From positions 1-64,000 of the forward strand of contig RPRQ01000020.1 of assembly GCA_003818205.1 (NCBI GenBank): a stretch of DNA of 64,000 bases. Direction: 5' to 3'. Shown here piece by piece: positions 43,901 to 51,387 of this stretch; the stretch's first letter is position 1, and the number at the start of each line of letters is the position of its first letter. Under the pieces are notes generated by a model. That model was not told the origin of the DNA and ran no database searches. It saw nothing but the letters and a program-made list of their open reading frames with translations. Position numbers and translations under genes: made by a program. This stretch comes from Bacteroidales bacterium. GTDB taxonomy: Bacteria; Bacteroidota; Bacteroidia; Bacteroidales; Tenuifilaceae.

Positions 43901-43952
43901 TTATAGTAAGATATTGAATTAAGAGTAAAAGCCAAAATCGAAAAAGTCGCAT
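40908..43952 (-). CDS. GH3 beta-N-acetylglucosaminidase fused to serine hydrolase
   Basis: A 1014-residue exported two-enzyme protein. Signal peptide (about 1-22); GH3 TIM barrel (about 40-375) of the NagZ type with the KHFPGHGDTDADSHYALP loop (215-232; His228 as general acid) and nucleophile Asp302 (FTDALNMKGV); a GH3 C-terminal-like alpha/beta domain (about 385-570); then a class C beta-lactamase/transpeptidase-like domain (about 600-1010) with Ser652-x-x-Lys655 (ASVTK), Tyr798-Ser-Asp800 and a late HAGFTGT motif in the KTG place. It would release GlcNAc from muropeptides and cut or bind a peptide or ester with the second site, a plausible peptidoglycan-recycling role in the periplasm. This fusion is known in Bacteroidota. 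Stands alone. Confidence 0.92.
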   Translation of the reverse strand: MRLFRFWLLLLIQYLTINQVLATNYQSITYFKVDTLQQNAWVDSLMKSLTIREKIAQSFMVSAYSNKDQKHIDEISSLVQNEKIGGLIFFQGGPVRQAKLTNYYQSLSKIPIIISIDGEWGLGMRLDSTFSYPRQMMLGAAADSNLVYQVASDMAKHFKRMGIHINYGPVVDINNNPLNPVIGSRSFGEDKRMVSAFGIEYMKGLQDNGILACAKHFPGHGDTDADSHYALPKVKHSIERLDTLELYPFSSIINKGVAGVMVAHMSIPTLEKDTSLASSISSNVIKRILIDSLNFNGLIFTDALNMKGVADFHKPAELNYLAYQAGNDFLVCPEKIKESIDFIEQQVANGNFSVNEVNRKCRKILLAKYAVGLSSYKPIGNENLVSDLNTTASELLKRKVIEKGITLLKGNDLIPLKKLDTLNIAYVEVGVGKGQDFLNQLEMYSEITPFCINSESSLDEYDSLLVALEPYNLVIIGCHAIDTRASKNYGISSQLSNFIFDLSFRKKVIVDIFGNPYSLNRLINYQSLSGLIISFDNSNICQSLSAQMVFGGIGVKGKLPVSATNSMPIGSGYSNNERIRLKYSIPEELGINPHDLSAADSIALDAIAQQITPGMQILAAKDGVVFYNKSFGSHTYSNEKPVNSKSIYDIASVTKIAATLPAIMHLYDKDSIDLLKTLSSYMALPSNSNKKNLAIKNLLLHQSGLQPWLPFYISTISNQLSGKPTTSSTLSPEYPFKAIDNVYISKYSTPNPDYYSTEYSFDYPIQVATNMFAREGIKDTLFNRINSTELKDIGKYKYSDLGFLYLQRVIENITNMGLNEYADQKLYKMLGMNSTSYQPLRKFEISRVVPTEVDLVFRKQLIRGFVHDPTAAMMGGIAGHAGVFSTANDLAKLMQMYLQKGTYGGERFFSAQTVDLFTSTPKNNNGNRRALGFDKPETKEGKPSPAGPSASTLSFGHAGFTGTMVWADPENGLVYVFLSNRVYPDASNNKLVELNIRTNIQEVFYRAIKKLKDE

Positions 43953-43989
43953 AAGAAAGAGATGTTTTGAATAGGTGAATTATGATTAA

Positions 43990-43997
43990 CAAATATA
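43990..43997 (-). promoter_or_regulatory. -7 element (TATATTTG, minus strand) of the GH3 fusion gene
   Basis: Perfect TAnnTTTG match on the minus strand 37 bp before the GH3 start codon; -33 box not clear. Confidence 0.5.
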
Positions 43998-44110
43998 GCT
44001 TTCGAGTTTGAATAAAATCTTTTAAAAAGAAATAATAAACCAAAATTGCTTTGTAAGGTCAAAAATGAGAAATTTATCCTCTAAATTATTATTCAATTAA
44101 ATCCTCAAAA

Positions 44111-47100
44111 ATGAGAAAAACCCTTTTTGCATTGGTTGCATTGTTCACTCTTGCTAGCAATGTATTCAGTCAGGAAACGAGGCTTTTACGGTTCCCTACC
44201 GTTAACGGCAATCAGGTTGTGTTTTCCTATGCAGGCGATTTGTACACTGTACCCTTAACGGGAGGAGTTGCCCGTAAACTCACCAATAACAATGGTTACG
44301 AAATGTTTCCTCATTTTTCGCCCGATGGGAGTAAGATAGCTTTTACTGGTCAGTACGATGGAAATACCGAGGTATTTACTATCCCTGCTCAGGGTGGTAT
44401 TCCACAACGCTTAACCCATACTGCTACGTTGAATCGAGATGATATTTCGGATCGTATGGGACCCAACAACATTGTAATGGGTTGGACTCCCGATGGAAAG
44501 TCAATCGTTTACCGTTCGCGCAAGCAGACATTCAACGATTTTGTTGGGCAGCTATTTAAAGTATCAGAAACAGGAGGATTATCGGAAGAACTTCCACTCT
44601 CAATGGGTGGTTTTTGTTCCTATTCAGCCGATGGAAAGAAACTGGCATTCAATAGGGTTTTCCGTGAGTTTAGAACTTGGAAGTACTATAAAGGCGGAAT
44701 GGCCGATGATATCAGAATCTTTGATTTTGACACCAAAGAGGTAAAAACCATTACCAATACTGTATCGCAGGATATTATCCCCATGTGGATTGGTGATGAA
44801 ATCTATTTTCTATCTGATAGGGACAGGACAATGAACCTTTTTGTTTACAACACGAAGACAACCGAAACTAAGAAAGTTACCAATTTTACGGAGTACGATA
44901 TAAAATTCCCAACCAATAGCAATTCAACCATAGTTTTTGAGAATGGTGGAAATATTTATAAGTTTGATGTTAAGGAAAAATCAGCAGAGAAAATACCGAT
45001 TACTGTAATCGATGAATTTGAGTATTCTCGTTCAGCGCTCGTAGATGCGAGTGATAAAATTTTTAATGGCGATATTTCACCCAATGGCGAAAGGGTTGTA
45101 TTCTCTGCCCGTGGCGATGTTTTTACTGTTCCCTCGGAGAAAGGGATTACCCGAAATTTAACCCAAACATCTGAAGCCCATGAGCGTAGCGCATCTTGGT
45201 CGCCCGATGGTCGCTATATAGCCTATCTTTCCGATAAATCAGGCGAATACGAAATTTACATTCAAGCACAGGATGGCTCTAGCGAAGCAATTAAGGTAAC
45301 CGATGGTGCCGATACCTATAAATTTGGTATCCAATGGTCGCCCGATAGCAAGAAAATACTATATAATGATCGTCAAAGCCGTTTGCAATATGTCGATATC
45401 GATACTAAAAAGGTAACCCTTGTTGACAAAGGAGAATATGGACGAATCTCTAACTATAATTGGTCGCCCGATAGCAAATGGGTTACCTATTCCATTCAGG
45501 ATGAAAATAAATTTGGGGTTATCTATGTTTTCAACCTTGATAATGCCACAAAGCAAGCAATTACCGATAATTGGTACGATTCATCGCAGCCAACATTCTC
45601 AAATGATGGGAAATATTTGCTTTTCGCTTCGGATCGAGATTTTAACCCCATCTATAGCAATACCGAATGGAATCATGCCTACCAGGCAATGGGTAAAATT
45701 TATCTGGTTCTGCTAACCAAGGAAATTACCTCTCCTTTCTTGTTGGAGAATAATGAGGTAGCCATTGTTCAGCCTGAAGCTCCAAAAGTAACCGATGCTA
45801 AAAATGATAAAGGTAAGAAGGATGAGATCAAGAAGGATGAAAAACCTAAATTAGCTGTTAAGATTGATTTTGATAATATCTCGTCAAGGGTTATTGCAAT
45901 ACCAATAGATGTTGCTTATTACGGCATTAATAGCTGTATCGATGGTAAAATATACTACAATCGGTTTAACCCTGAAAGCCGCAAGGGTACAGCAGTAATG
46001 TATGATTTAAAGAAGAAATCAGAGACTGAACTTGGCGAATCTATTGGCTTTTCTATCTCTTCCAATGGTAAGAAGATGTTAGTGAATAAGAATAGAAGCT
46101 ATTACGTAATAGACCTTCCTTCATCCAAATTATCTTTAGAAAAGTCAATGGATTTAAGCTCCATGAAGGTTTGGGTTGATTATAGCAAGGAGTGGAAGCA
46201 GATATTTGACGAGAGCTGGAGGCAGATGCGAGATTTCTTCTACGTTGAGAACATGCATGGGGTTAACTGGAAAGCGATGCACGATAAGTATGCTGCGCTT
46301 TTACCCTATGTAAACCATCGTGCCGATCTAACCTATTTAATCGGTGAGATGATTGGCGAGCTTAGCGTTGGTCATGCTTACGTAAACAGCGGAAAGAAAC
46401 CCGAGCCCGAAAGGATTAAGCTCGGTTTACTGGGTGCTAAAATTAGCAAGCATTCGAGTGGGTATTTTCAAATCGATCAAATTCTCGATGGAACTTCATG
46501 GAATAGCGAAATTCGTTCACCTTTACAGGAGGTTGGCATTAACGTGGTTAAGGGTAACTTTATTCTTGCCGTTGATGGTAACGATTTAAAAGGTATCAAC
46601 GATATATTCAGAACGCTAATCGGTAAGGCTGGTAAAACCGTTGAGCTGGTTGTCAATGGTAAGCCTGAACTGGCTGGTAGCCGTAAAGTACTTGTTACCC
46701 CAATTTCAAGCGAATCAAGTCTATATTATTATGATTGGGTTCAAGGTAACATTAAGAAGGTTAGCGAGGCCACAAACGGACAGGTTGGTTATATTCATAT
46801 CCCTGACATGGGAGTTGAGGGGTTAAACGAGTTTGTTAAGTATTTCTATCCACAGCTGAATAGGAAGGGGTTGATCATTGATGATAGGGGGAATGGTGGT
46901 GGAAACGTATCGCCGATGATACTTGAACGGTTAAGTAGAGTGGTTTACCGCCAAACAATGGTAAGGGGAAATAATCACGCTTCAACCATTCCTGCTCAAA
47001 CTCATTATGGACCCAAGGTACTTTTATTGAATCAGTATTCTGCTTCCGATGGTGATCTATTCCCATACGGATTCAAGAGACTTGGTTTGGGTACAGTAAT

Positions 47101-47386
47101 TGGTGTGCGTTCATGGGGAGGTGTTGTTGGTATTTCAGGCTCTTTACCATTTGTTGATGGAGGTGATCTTCGTAAGCCTGAATTTGCTAGCTTTAGCAGC
47201 GATAAGAGTGAGTTTATCATTGAGGGTCATGGAGTTGACCCCGATATTATTGTTGATAACGACCCGTACAAAGAGTATATTGGCATTGACGATCAGCTGA
47301 CCAAAGCCATTGAGGTGATTAAGGAGCAGTTGAAAGACTTTAAGGAGTTACCCAGAATACCCGCTAGCCCTGATAAATCGAAGTAG
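44111..47386 (+). CDS. tricorn-protease-like S41 peptidase with PD40 repeats
   Basis: A 1091-residue exported protease of the tricorn family. A signal peptide (about 1-21) is followed by two beta-propeller regions of PD40/WD40-like repeats (about 25-520) with repeated motifs such as FSPDGSKIAFTG, WSPDGRYIAYLSD and WSPDSKKILYND; a Lys/Glu-rich linker (about 555-580); a further C1-like region with GHAYVNSG (the conserved catalytic His), a PDZ domain (about 785-860) and the S41 core with NQYSASDGDLFPY (Ser979 as likely nucleophile) and IIEGHGVDPD (Glu1038). The Ser/His/Glu set of tricorn is thus present. It would trim peptides in the periplasm. Single gene with terminator. Confidence 0.93.
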   Translation: MRKTLFALVALFTLASNVFSQETRLLRFPTVNGNQVVFSYAGDLYTVPLTGGVARKLTNNNGYEMFPHFSPDGSKIAFTGQYDGNTEVFTIPAQGGIPQRLTHTATLNRDDISDRMGPNNIVMGWTPDGKSIVYRSRKQTFNDFVGQLFKVSETGGLSEELPLSMGGFCSYSADGKKLAFNRVFREFRTWKYYKGGMADDIRIFDFDTKEVKTITNTVSQDIIPMWIGDEIYFLSDRDRTMNLFVYNTKTTETKKVTNFTEYDIKFPTNSNSTIVFENGGNIYKFDVKEKSAEKIPITVIDEFEYSRSALVDASDKIFNGDISPNGERVVFSARGDVFTVPSEKGITRNLTQTSEAHERSASWSPDGRYIAYLSDKSGEYEIYIQAQDGSSEAIKVTDGADTYKFGIQWSPDSKKILYNDRQSRLQYVDIDTKKVTLVDKGEYGRISNYNWSPDSKWVTYSIQDENKFGVIYVFNLDNATKQAITDNWYDSSQPTFSNDGKYLLFASDRDFNPIYSNTEWNHAYQAMGKIYLVLLTKEITSPFLLENNEVAIVQPEAPKVTDAKNDKGKKDEIKKDEKPKLAVKIDFDNISSRVIAIPIDVAYYGINSCIDGKIYYNRFNPESRKGTAVMYDLKKKSETELGESIGFSISSNGKKMLVNKNRSYYVIDLPSSKLSLEKSMDLSSMKVWVDYSKEWKQIFDESWRQMRDFFYVENMHGVNWKAMHDKYAALLPYVNHRADLTYLIGEMIGELSVGHAYVNSGKKPEPERIKLGLLGAKISKHSSGYFQIDQILDGTSWNSEIRSPLQEVGINVVKGNFILAVDGNDLKGINDIFRTLIGKAGKTVELVVNGKPELAGSRKVLVTPISSESSLYYYDWVQGNIKKVSEATNGQVGYIHIPDMGVEGLNEFVKYFYPQLNRKGLIIDDRGNGGGNVSPMILERLSRVVYRQTMVRGNNHASTIPAQTHYGPKVLLLNQYSASDGDLFPYGFKRLGLGTVIGVRSWGGVVGISGSLPFVDGGDLRKPEFASFSSDKSEFIIEGHGVDPDIIVDNDPYKEYIGIDDQLTKAIEVIKEQLKDFKELPRIPASPDKSK

Positions 47387-47406
47387 ATACATTTTGAACG
47401 ATTAAA

Positions 47407-47440
47407 AATAGGTTGCTTTTTTAAGCAGCCTATTTTTTTT
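47407..47440 (+). terminator. terminator after the tricorn-like gene
   Basis: Stem AATAGGTTGCT (47407-47417) with AGCAGCCTATT (47424-47434), one G-T pair, 6-nt loop, eight T (47433-47440). Confidence 0.88.
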
Positions 47441-47496
47441 AACAATTACCATTGGCTTTGTTTGGATTTACAGTAGCCATAGAAGTTTTTTTTATC

Positions 47497-47504
47497 TAAC
47501 TTTG
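47497..47504 (+). promoter_or_regulatory. -7 element (TAACTTTG) upstream of the DUF3800 gene
   Basis: Perfect TAnnTTTG match about 150 bp before the DUF3800 start; no TTTG at a suitable -33 distance. It would leave a long leader. Confidence 0.35.
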
Positions 47505-47656
47505 AATATTTACATATGGATAATTCAAAGTTTGAAAATGTTTTTTTCATCTTTGTATTCTCTTATAAGCTGTTGATCATGCTATGATGAACCAAAATTT
47601 ATAAAAGTTATTCTTTTTTGAGTAATTTTGATTTGGTTTTTAATAAAATAACCAAA

Positions 47657-48505
47657 ATGGCGTATTTCTTTTTTATAGACGAAAGTGGTACAGATAGGCA
47701 AGATTCATTATATGAAGTATTATGTGGTGTAGCTATTAAGGATAATGATTTGTGGAATATCATAACACAGCTAAAAGGTTTTGAAGAAAAACTATTAGGA
47801 ACTCGTTATAGCGGGATTGAGCGTGAAATCAAAGGAAAAAAATTTCTTAAAAAGAAAGTCTTCAAACAGGCGAATTTCTTTGAGCCAATTCCAGAAATCG
47901 AAAGAACTCGACTTGCAAAGGAATGTATTGAAAATGGCAGCGCTGCAACTAAAAAACATATGGCAGCATTGTCTCAAGCAAAACTAGAATATGTCAAAAA
48001 ATTACTTGAACTATGTGCTCAATATAGAGTTAAAATATTCGCATCAATATCTTCCGAAACTATTAGAGAAACTGATGACGAAATGAATGGCTTGCTAAGA
48101 AGGGATTATGTATATGCTTTTGAAAAAATATACTATTACCTTGAAGATCGAAAAAGCGATGAACAAGGTATTATTGTATTTGACGAACTTGAAAAATCCC
48201 AAAGCCATGTGTTAGTCTCTCAGTTAGAAAACTATTTTAAGAAAACATCAAAGGGTAGGCAACGGTCTGGATTAGTGATTCCTGAACCATTTTTTGTTCA
48301 TAGTGACTTGACAACGGGAATTCAAATTGCTGACCTAATTGCATATATTATTTCGTGGGGCTTAAGATTAAAAGGAATGACAGAGGTAATTAGACCTGAA
48401 TTGTGTGAATTTGTTGACCTTATAAAACCGTTGCGATATAGAACCACTAGAGATATTGGAGATGTCCCTAATATGGAAATTTGGAGTGTAACCTATGTTA
48501 AATGA
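47657..48505 (+). CDS. DUF3800 domain protein
   Basis: A 282-residue cytosolic protein. It starts MAYFFFIDESGTDRQ, the DUF3800 signature with the D-E-S-G motif (Asp8, Glu9), and has IIVFDELEKSQ in the middle and GIQIADLIAYIISWG near the end, where the second acidic residue of the motif IADL sits. DUF3800 is thought to have an RNase H-like fold and is often found in mobile or defence islands, but no activity has been proven. The in-frame TTG 13 codons upstream is a less likely start. Flanking DNA (47505-47656 and 48506-48757) lacks other genes, suggesting an inserted accessory gene. Confidence 0.85.
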   Translation: MAYFFFIDESGTDRQDSLYEVLCGVAIKDNDLWNIITQLKGFEEKLLGTRYSGIEREIKGKKFLKKKVFKQANFFEPIPEIERTRLAKECIENGSAATKKHMAALSQAKLEYVKKLLELCAQYRVKIFASISSETIRETDDEMNGLLRRDYVYAFEKIYYYLEDRKSDEQGIIVFDELEKSQSHVLVSQLENYFKKTSKGRQRSGLVIPEPFFVHSDLTTGIQIADLIAYIISWGLRLKGMTEVIRPELCEFVDLIKPLRYRTTRDIGDVPNMEIWSVTYVK

Positions 48506-48543
48506 AAAAAGGCAATGCCAGTTTCCCAACAAAGCCTCCGATG

Positions 48544-48574
48544 CAAATATACAACAGGATATTGCAAAAACAAA
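48544..48574 (-). promoter_or_regulatory. perfect minus-strand promoter with no gene downstream
   Basis: Read on the minus strand: TTTG (48574-48571), 19-bp spacer, TATATTTG (48551-48544), a full consensus match. It points into the 3' end of the DUF3800 gene, where no minus-strand gene exists. Either it makes an antisense or small RNA, or it is the left-over promoter of a displaced gene. Confidence 0.5.
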
Positions 48575-48757
48575 GTAAATATTAAATAAAAAACACGAAT
48601 CGCCAATACATGCTAATAATTATTGGGGTCGATGATGTAACGGGAAGTTTCTCGGTTTCAGGGGAATTCCTTAACAGTGGATACCGAGTCGTTCTGAACT
48701 TTTTAACACTTTTTGAATGGGAACGGTATGTAACATAAATAGAAATTAGAATTTGTA

Positions 48758-49393
48758 ATGCAGTTAACCGATTATATTAAGCAGTTTGATTCTGGGAAGT
48801 GCCTTCCCTTAGTTGAGGAGTTTTACACCTTGCAGGGTGAGGGCTACCATACCGGTCGAGCAGCCTATTTTATTCGAATAGGGGGGTGCGATGTGGGTTG
48901 TGCTTGGTGCGATTCGAAACTTTCATGGAATCCCGAAATTTTCCCGCCCGTTTCTGTTGATGAAATAGTCGCACATGCCGAAGTTTACCCTGGAAGAGCA
49001 ATTGTTGTTACTGGTGGAGAGCCAAGCCTTTACCCCTTGGATTATTTATGCTCTGTTTTTAAACGTAAAGGTTTTCAGACATTTATCGAAACATCTGGTG
49101 CTTACGACTTATCGGGTCAATGGGATTGGATTTGCTTATCGCCTAAGCAGCAACAACCACCGATAGGTGGTATTCACTTAAAGGCCGATGAATTAAAGGT
49201 GATAATATCGGAACCAAACGATATACATTGGGCTGAAGAGAATTCTCGGCTAGTTAAGTCAAGCTGTCAGCTTTATCTTCAACCCGAATGGAGTAAATTT
49301 AGCTCCATTATCCCTTGGCTGGTTGACTATGCCATGAATAACCCAAAATGGAAAATATCGCTACAGGCGCATAAATTTATGCACATTCCATAG
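48758..49393 (+). CDS. queE: 7-carboxy-7-deazaguanine synthase (radical SAM)
   Basis: Radical SAM enzyme of the queuosine/7-deazaguanine pathway that rearranges 6-carboxytetrahydropterin to 7-carboxy-7-deazaguanine. The 211-residue protein has the QueE motif EFYTLQGEGYHTGRAAYFIRIGGC (in part), cluster cysteines Cys44, Cys48 and Cys51 (GCDVGCAWC; C-x3-C-x2-C), and the SAM-binding VVTGGEPSLYPL. The end SLQAHKFMHIP is typical (HKxxxIP/R). Complete. Other queuosine genes are not in the window and no preQ1 riboswitch motif was found upstream. The OmpA-family gene follows after 9 bp. Confidence 0.95.
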   Translation: MQLTDYIKQFDSGKCLPLVEEFYTLQGEGYHTGRAAYFIRIGGCDVGCAWCDSKLSWNPEIFPPVSVDEIVAHAEVYPGRAIVVTGGEPSLYPLDYLCSVFKRKGFQTFIETSGAYDLSGQWDWICLSPKQQQPPIGGIHLKADELKVIISEPNDIHWAEENSRLVKSSCQLYLQPEWSKFSSIIPWLVDYAMNNPKWKISLQAHKFMHIP

Positions 49394-49402
49394 ACCGAAG
49401 CT

Positions 49403-51328
49403 ATGAAACAACTCGCTTTATCAATATTAGTAATCTTTATAATTGTACTGGAGGTTAATGCTCAAAAGGGAAAACTTTCGGTTACCAATAAAAAGGCAAT
49501 TGAGCTATATGGTAGAGCGGTTGAATCGTACGAAAGGTATGATTTCGAAACGGCAGCAAAATGGCTGATTGAAAGCGTTGATAAGGAGCCCAAGTTTATT
49601 GAGGCCTACCTTCTGCTCTCGCAGGTATTTCAGGAGATGCGATTGGCTGATAATGCAATAGATGCAGCGAATAAGGCGATTGCCATTAACCCCGATTTTT
49701 TCCCGAATGTTTATTTTAATCTTGGGAATCTTTATTTATATAAAGGTGATTATCAGAATTCTATTAATAGCTATGATAGATTTCTAAACATAAAAAGCGC
49801 TCGGGTTCAAACCAAGAAATTAGCCGAGAAGCGTAAAGCTTCCTGTGAATTTGCCATTGAAGCCATTCAACACCCTGTTCCATTTAAGCCAGTAAACTTA
49901 GGCGATGGCGTTAATACCTATTTCGATGAGTACTGGCCAAGCCTTTCGGCTGATGAGAACACGTTGGTGATTACTGCCAATGTTCCGAAAGATTCTGCAT
50001 CGGAGCAGGTTCGGTATAACCGACAGGAGGATTTTTTTATTAGCCATCGAAACTCCGATGGGGTTTGGGAGAGAAAGCAATCATTGGGTAAACCGATTAA
50101 CACTTCATTTAACGAGGGTGCGCAATCGATTACTGCCGATGGAAAAAAGATGTACTACACCGTTTGCCGTGGTGTTTGCAATATTTTTACTTCAAAGCGA
50201 GCCTCCGATGGAACATGGAGTTCACCTATTCGTGTTCCCAATATTAACAGTAATAAGTTTTCCAATAAACAACCATCCATATCACCCGATGGTAGGACTT
50301 TGTATTATGTGAGTAACTGTCTGGGGGGGCATGGTGGGTATGATATTTGGAAATCTAACCTCAGAGAGGATGGTACTTGGTTTGCTCCCGAAAATCTTGG
50401 CGATACTATAAATACCGAGGGTAATGAGCAATCACCTTTTATCCATTTCGATAATCAAACCCTTTATTTTGCCTCCGATGGGCATATTGGTATGGGTGGA
50501 TTCGATTTATTTACCTCAAAGCATGATGCGAAGGGTAATTGGACAATCCCCAAAAATCTTGGTTATCCAATAAATACTTTTAGGGACGAGGATGGTCTTG
50601 TAATAAATGCCCGGGGTACAACCGCCTACTATTCGTCCGACAGAAATTCTGAGAATGGTCGTGATATTTATACATTTAACCTTTACCCCGAAATTCGTCC
50701 AATCCCAGCATCGTACCTTACAGGGACAATTAAGGATGCGGTTACTGGTTTACCGGTTAAAGCGAACTTTAACCTGATTGACCTTGCCGATGAGCATGAG
50801 ATCATGAAAGCAACTTCATCCGATGATGGTGCCTATTTGGTATGTATTCCATCCGAAAGGAGTTATGCTTTCTACGCATCCGCGATAGGTTACCTTTTTT
50901 ATTCCGATCACTTTGACATGAAGGGTGAGCACTCCATCGACAAACCTTTCAAAAAGGATATCCTCCTTGACCCCATTAAGGTTAATCAAACCATGGTGAT
51001 GCGTAATATCTTCTTCGATACTGATTCAACAGTACTTAAACCTGAGTCGATTGTTGAGCTGAACCGATTGGTCGATTTCCTTACGGTTAATAAAGCATTA
51101 CGTATTGAGATTGGAGGGCATACCGATAATCAGGGAATCGATATCTACAATCAATCCCTCTCCGAGAAAAGGGCTAAAGCGGTGGTTGACTACTTAACCT
51201 CTCACCGAATACCAACAGAACGATTGAAATGGTTTGGGTATGGACGGTTAAAACCCATTGCAGATAATATGACTGAGGAGGGTAGGGCACTGAATAGACG
51301 TACAGAGGTGAAAATAACTGGTATGTAA
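49403..51328 (+). CDS. OmpA-family protein with TPR, PD40 propeller and CRD (PorE-like)
   Basis: A 641-residue envelope protein. Order: signal peptide (about 1-21), TPR region (about 28-150: AIELYGRAVESYERYDFETAAKWL, PNVYFNLGNLYLYKGDYQNSINSYD in part), PD40/WD40-like propeller (about 165-430, with QPSISPDGRTLYYVSN and QSPFIHFDNQTLYFASDG), carboxypeptidase-regulatory-like domain (about 437-515, LTGTIKDAVTGLPVKANF) and a C-terminal OmpA domain (about 530-641, FDTDSTVLKPES and GGHTDNQG...SEKRAKAVVDYL) that binds peptidoglycan. This is the domain order of PorE of the type IX secretion system, but similar proteins exist outside it, and no other por gene is near. Co-transcribed with queE, 9 bp apart. 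Confidence 0.9.
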   Translation: MKQLALSILVIFIIVLEVNAQKGKLSVTNKKAIELYGRAVESYERYDFETAAKWLIESVDKEPKFIEAYLLLSQVFQEMRLADNAIDAANKAIAINPDFFPNVYFNLGNLYLYKGDYQNSINSYDRFLNIKSARVQTKKLAEKRKASCEFAIEAIQHPVPFKPVNLGDGVNTYFDEYWPSLSADENTLVITANVPKDSASEQVRYNRQEDFFISHRNSDGVWERKQSLGKPINTSFNEGAQSITADGKKMYYTVCRGVCNIFTSKRASDGTWSSPIRVPNINSNKFSNKQPSISPDGRTLYYVSNCLGGHGGYDIWKSNLREDGTWFAPENLGDTINTEGNEQSPFIHFDNQTLYFASDGHIGMGGFDLFTSKHDAKGNWTIPKNLGYPINTFRDEDGLVINARGTTAYYSSDRNSENGRDIYTFNLYPEIRPIPASYLTGTIKDAVTGLPVKANFNLIDLADEHEIMKATSSDDGAYLVCIPSERSYAFYASAIGYLFYSDHFDMKGEHSIDKPFKKDILLDPIKVNQTMVMRNIFFDTDSTVLKPESIVELNRLVDFLTVNKALRIEIGGHTDNQGIDIYNQSLSEKRAKAVVDYLTSHRIPTERLKWFGYGRLKPIADNMTEEGRALNRRTEVKITGM

Positions 51329-51354
51329 TCTGAACCAGTAATGGGTTTACCCAA

Positions 51355-51362
51355 TAGTTTTG
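51355..51362 (+). promoter_or_regulatory. -7 element (TAGTTTTG) for the GH63-like gene
   Basis: Perfect TAnnTTTG match 25 bp before the ATG at 51388 and just after the end of the OmpA-family gene; -33 box not clear. Confidence 0.5.
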
Positions 51363-51387
51363 TAGAAAATCATAAATTGATTTTACT

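Noticed and set aside
48690-48735. Short minus-strand frame MLHTVPIQKVLKSSERLGIHC upstream of queE
   Set aside because: Only about 21 codons, no promoter or terminator and no recognisable motif; more likely chance.
48506-48757. preQ1 riboswitch upstream of queE
   Set aside because: No match to the preQ1-I or preQ1-II consensus cores was found by eye in this leader.
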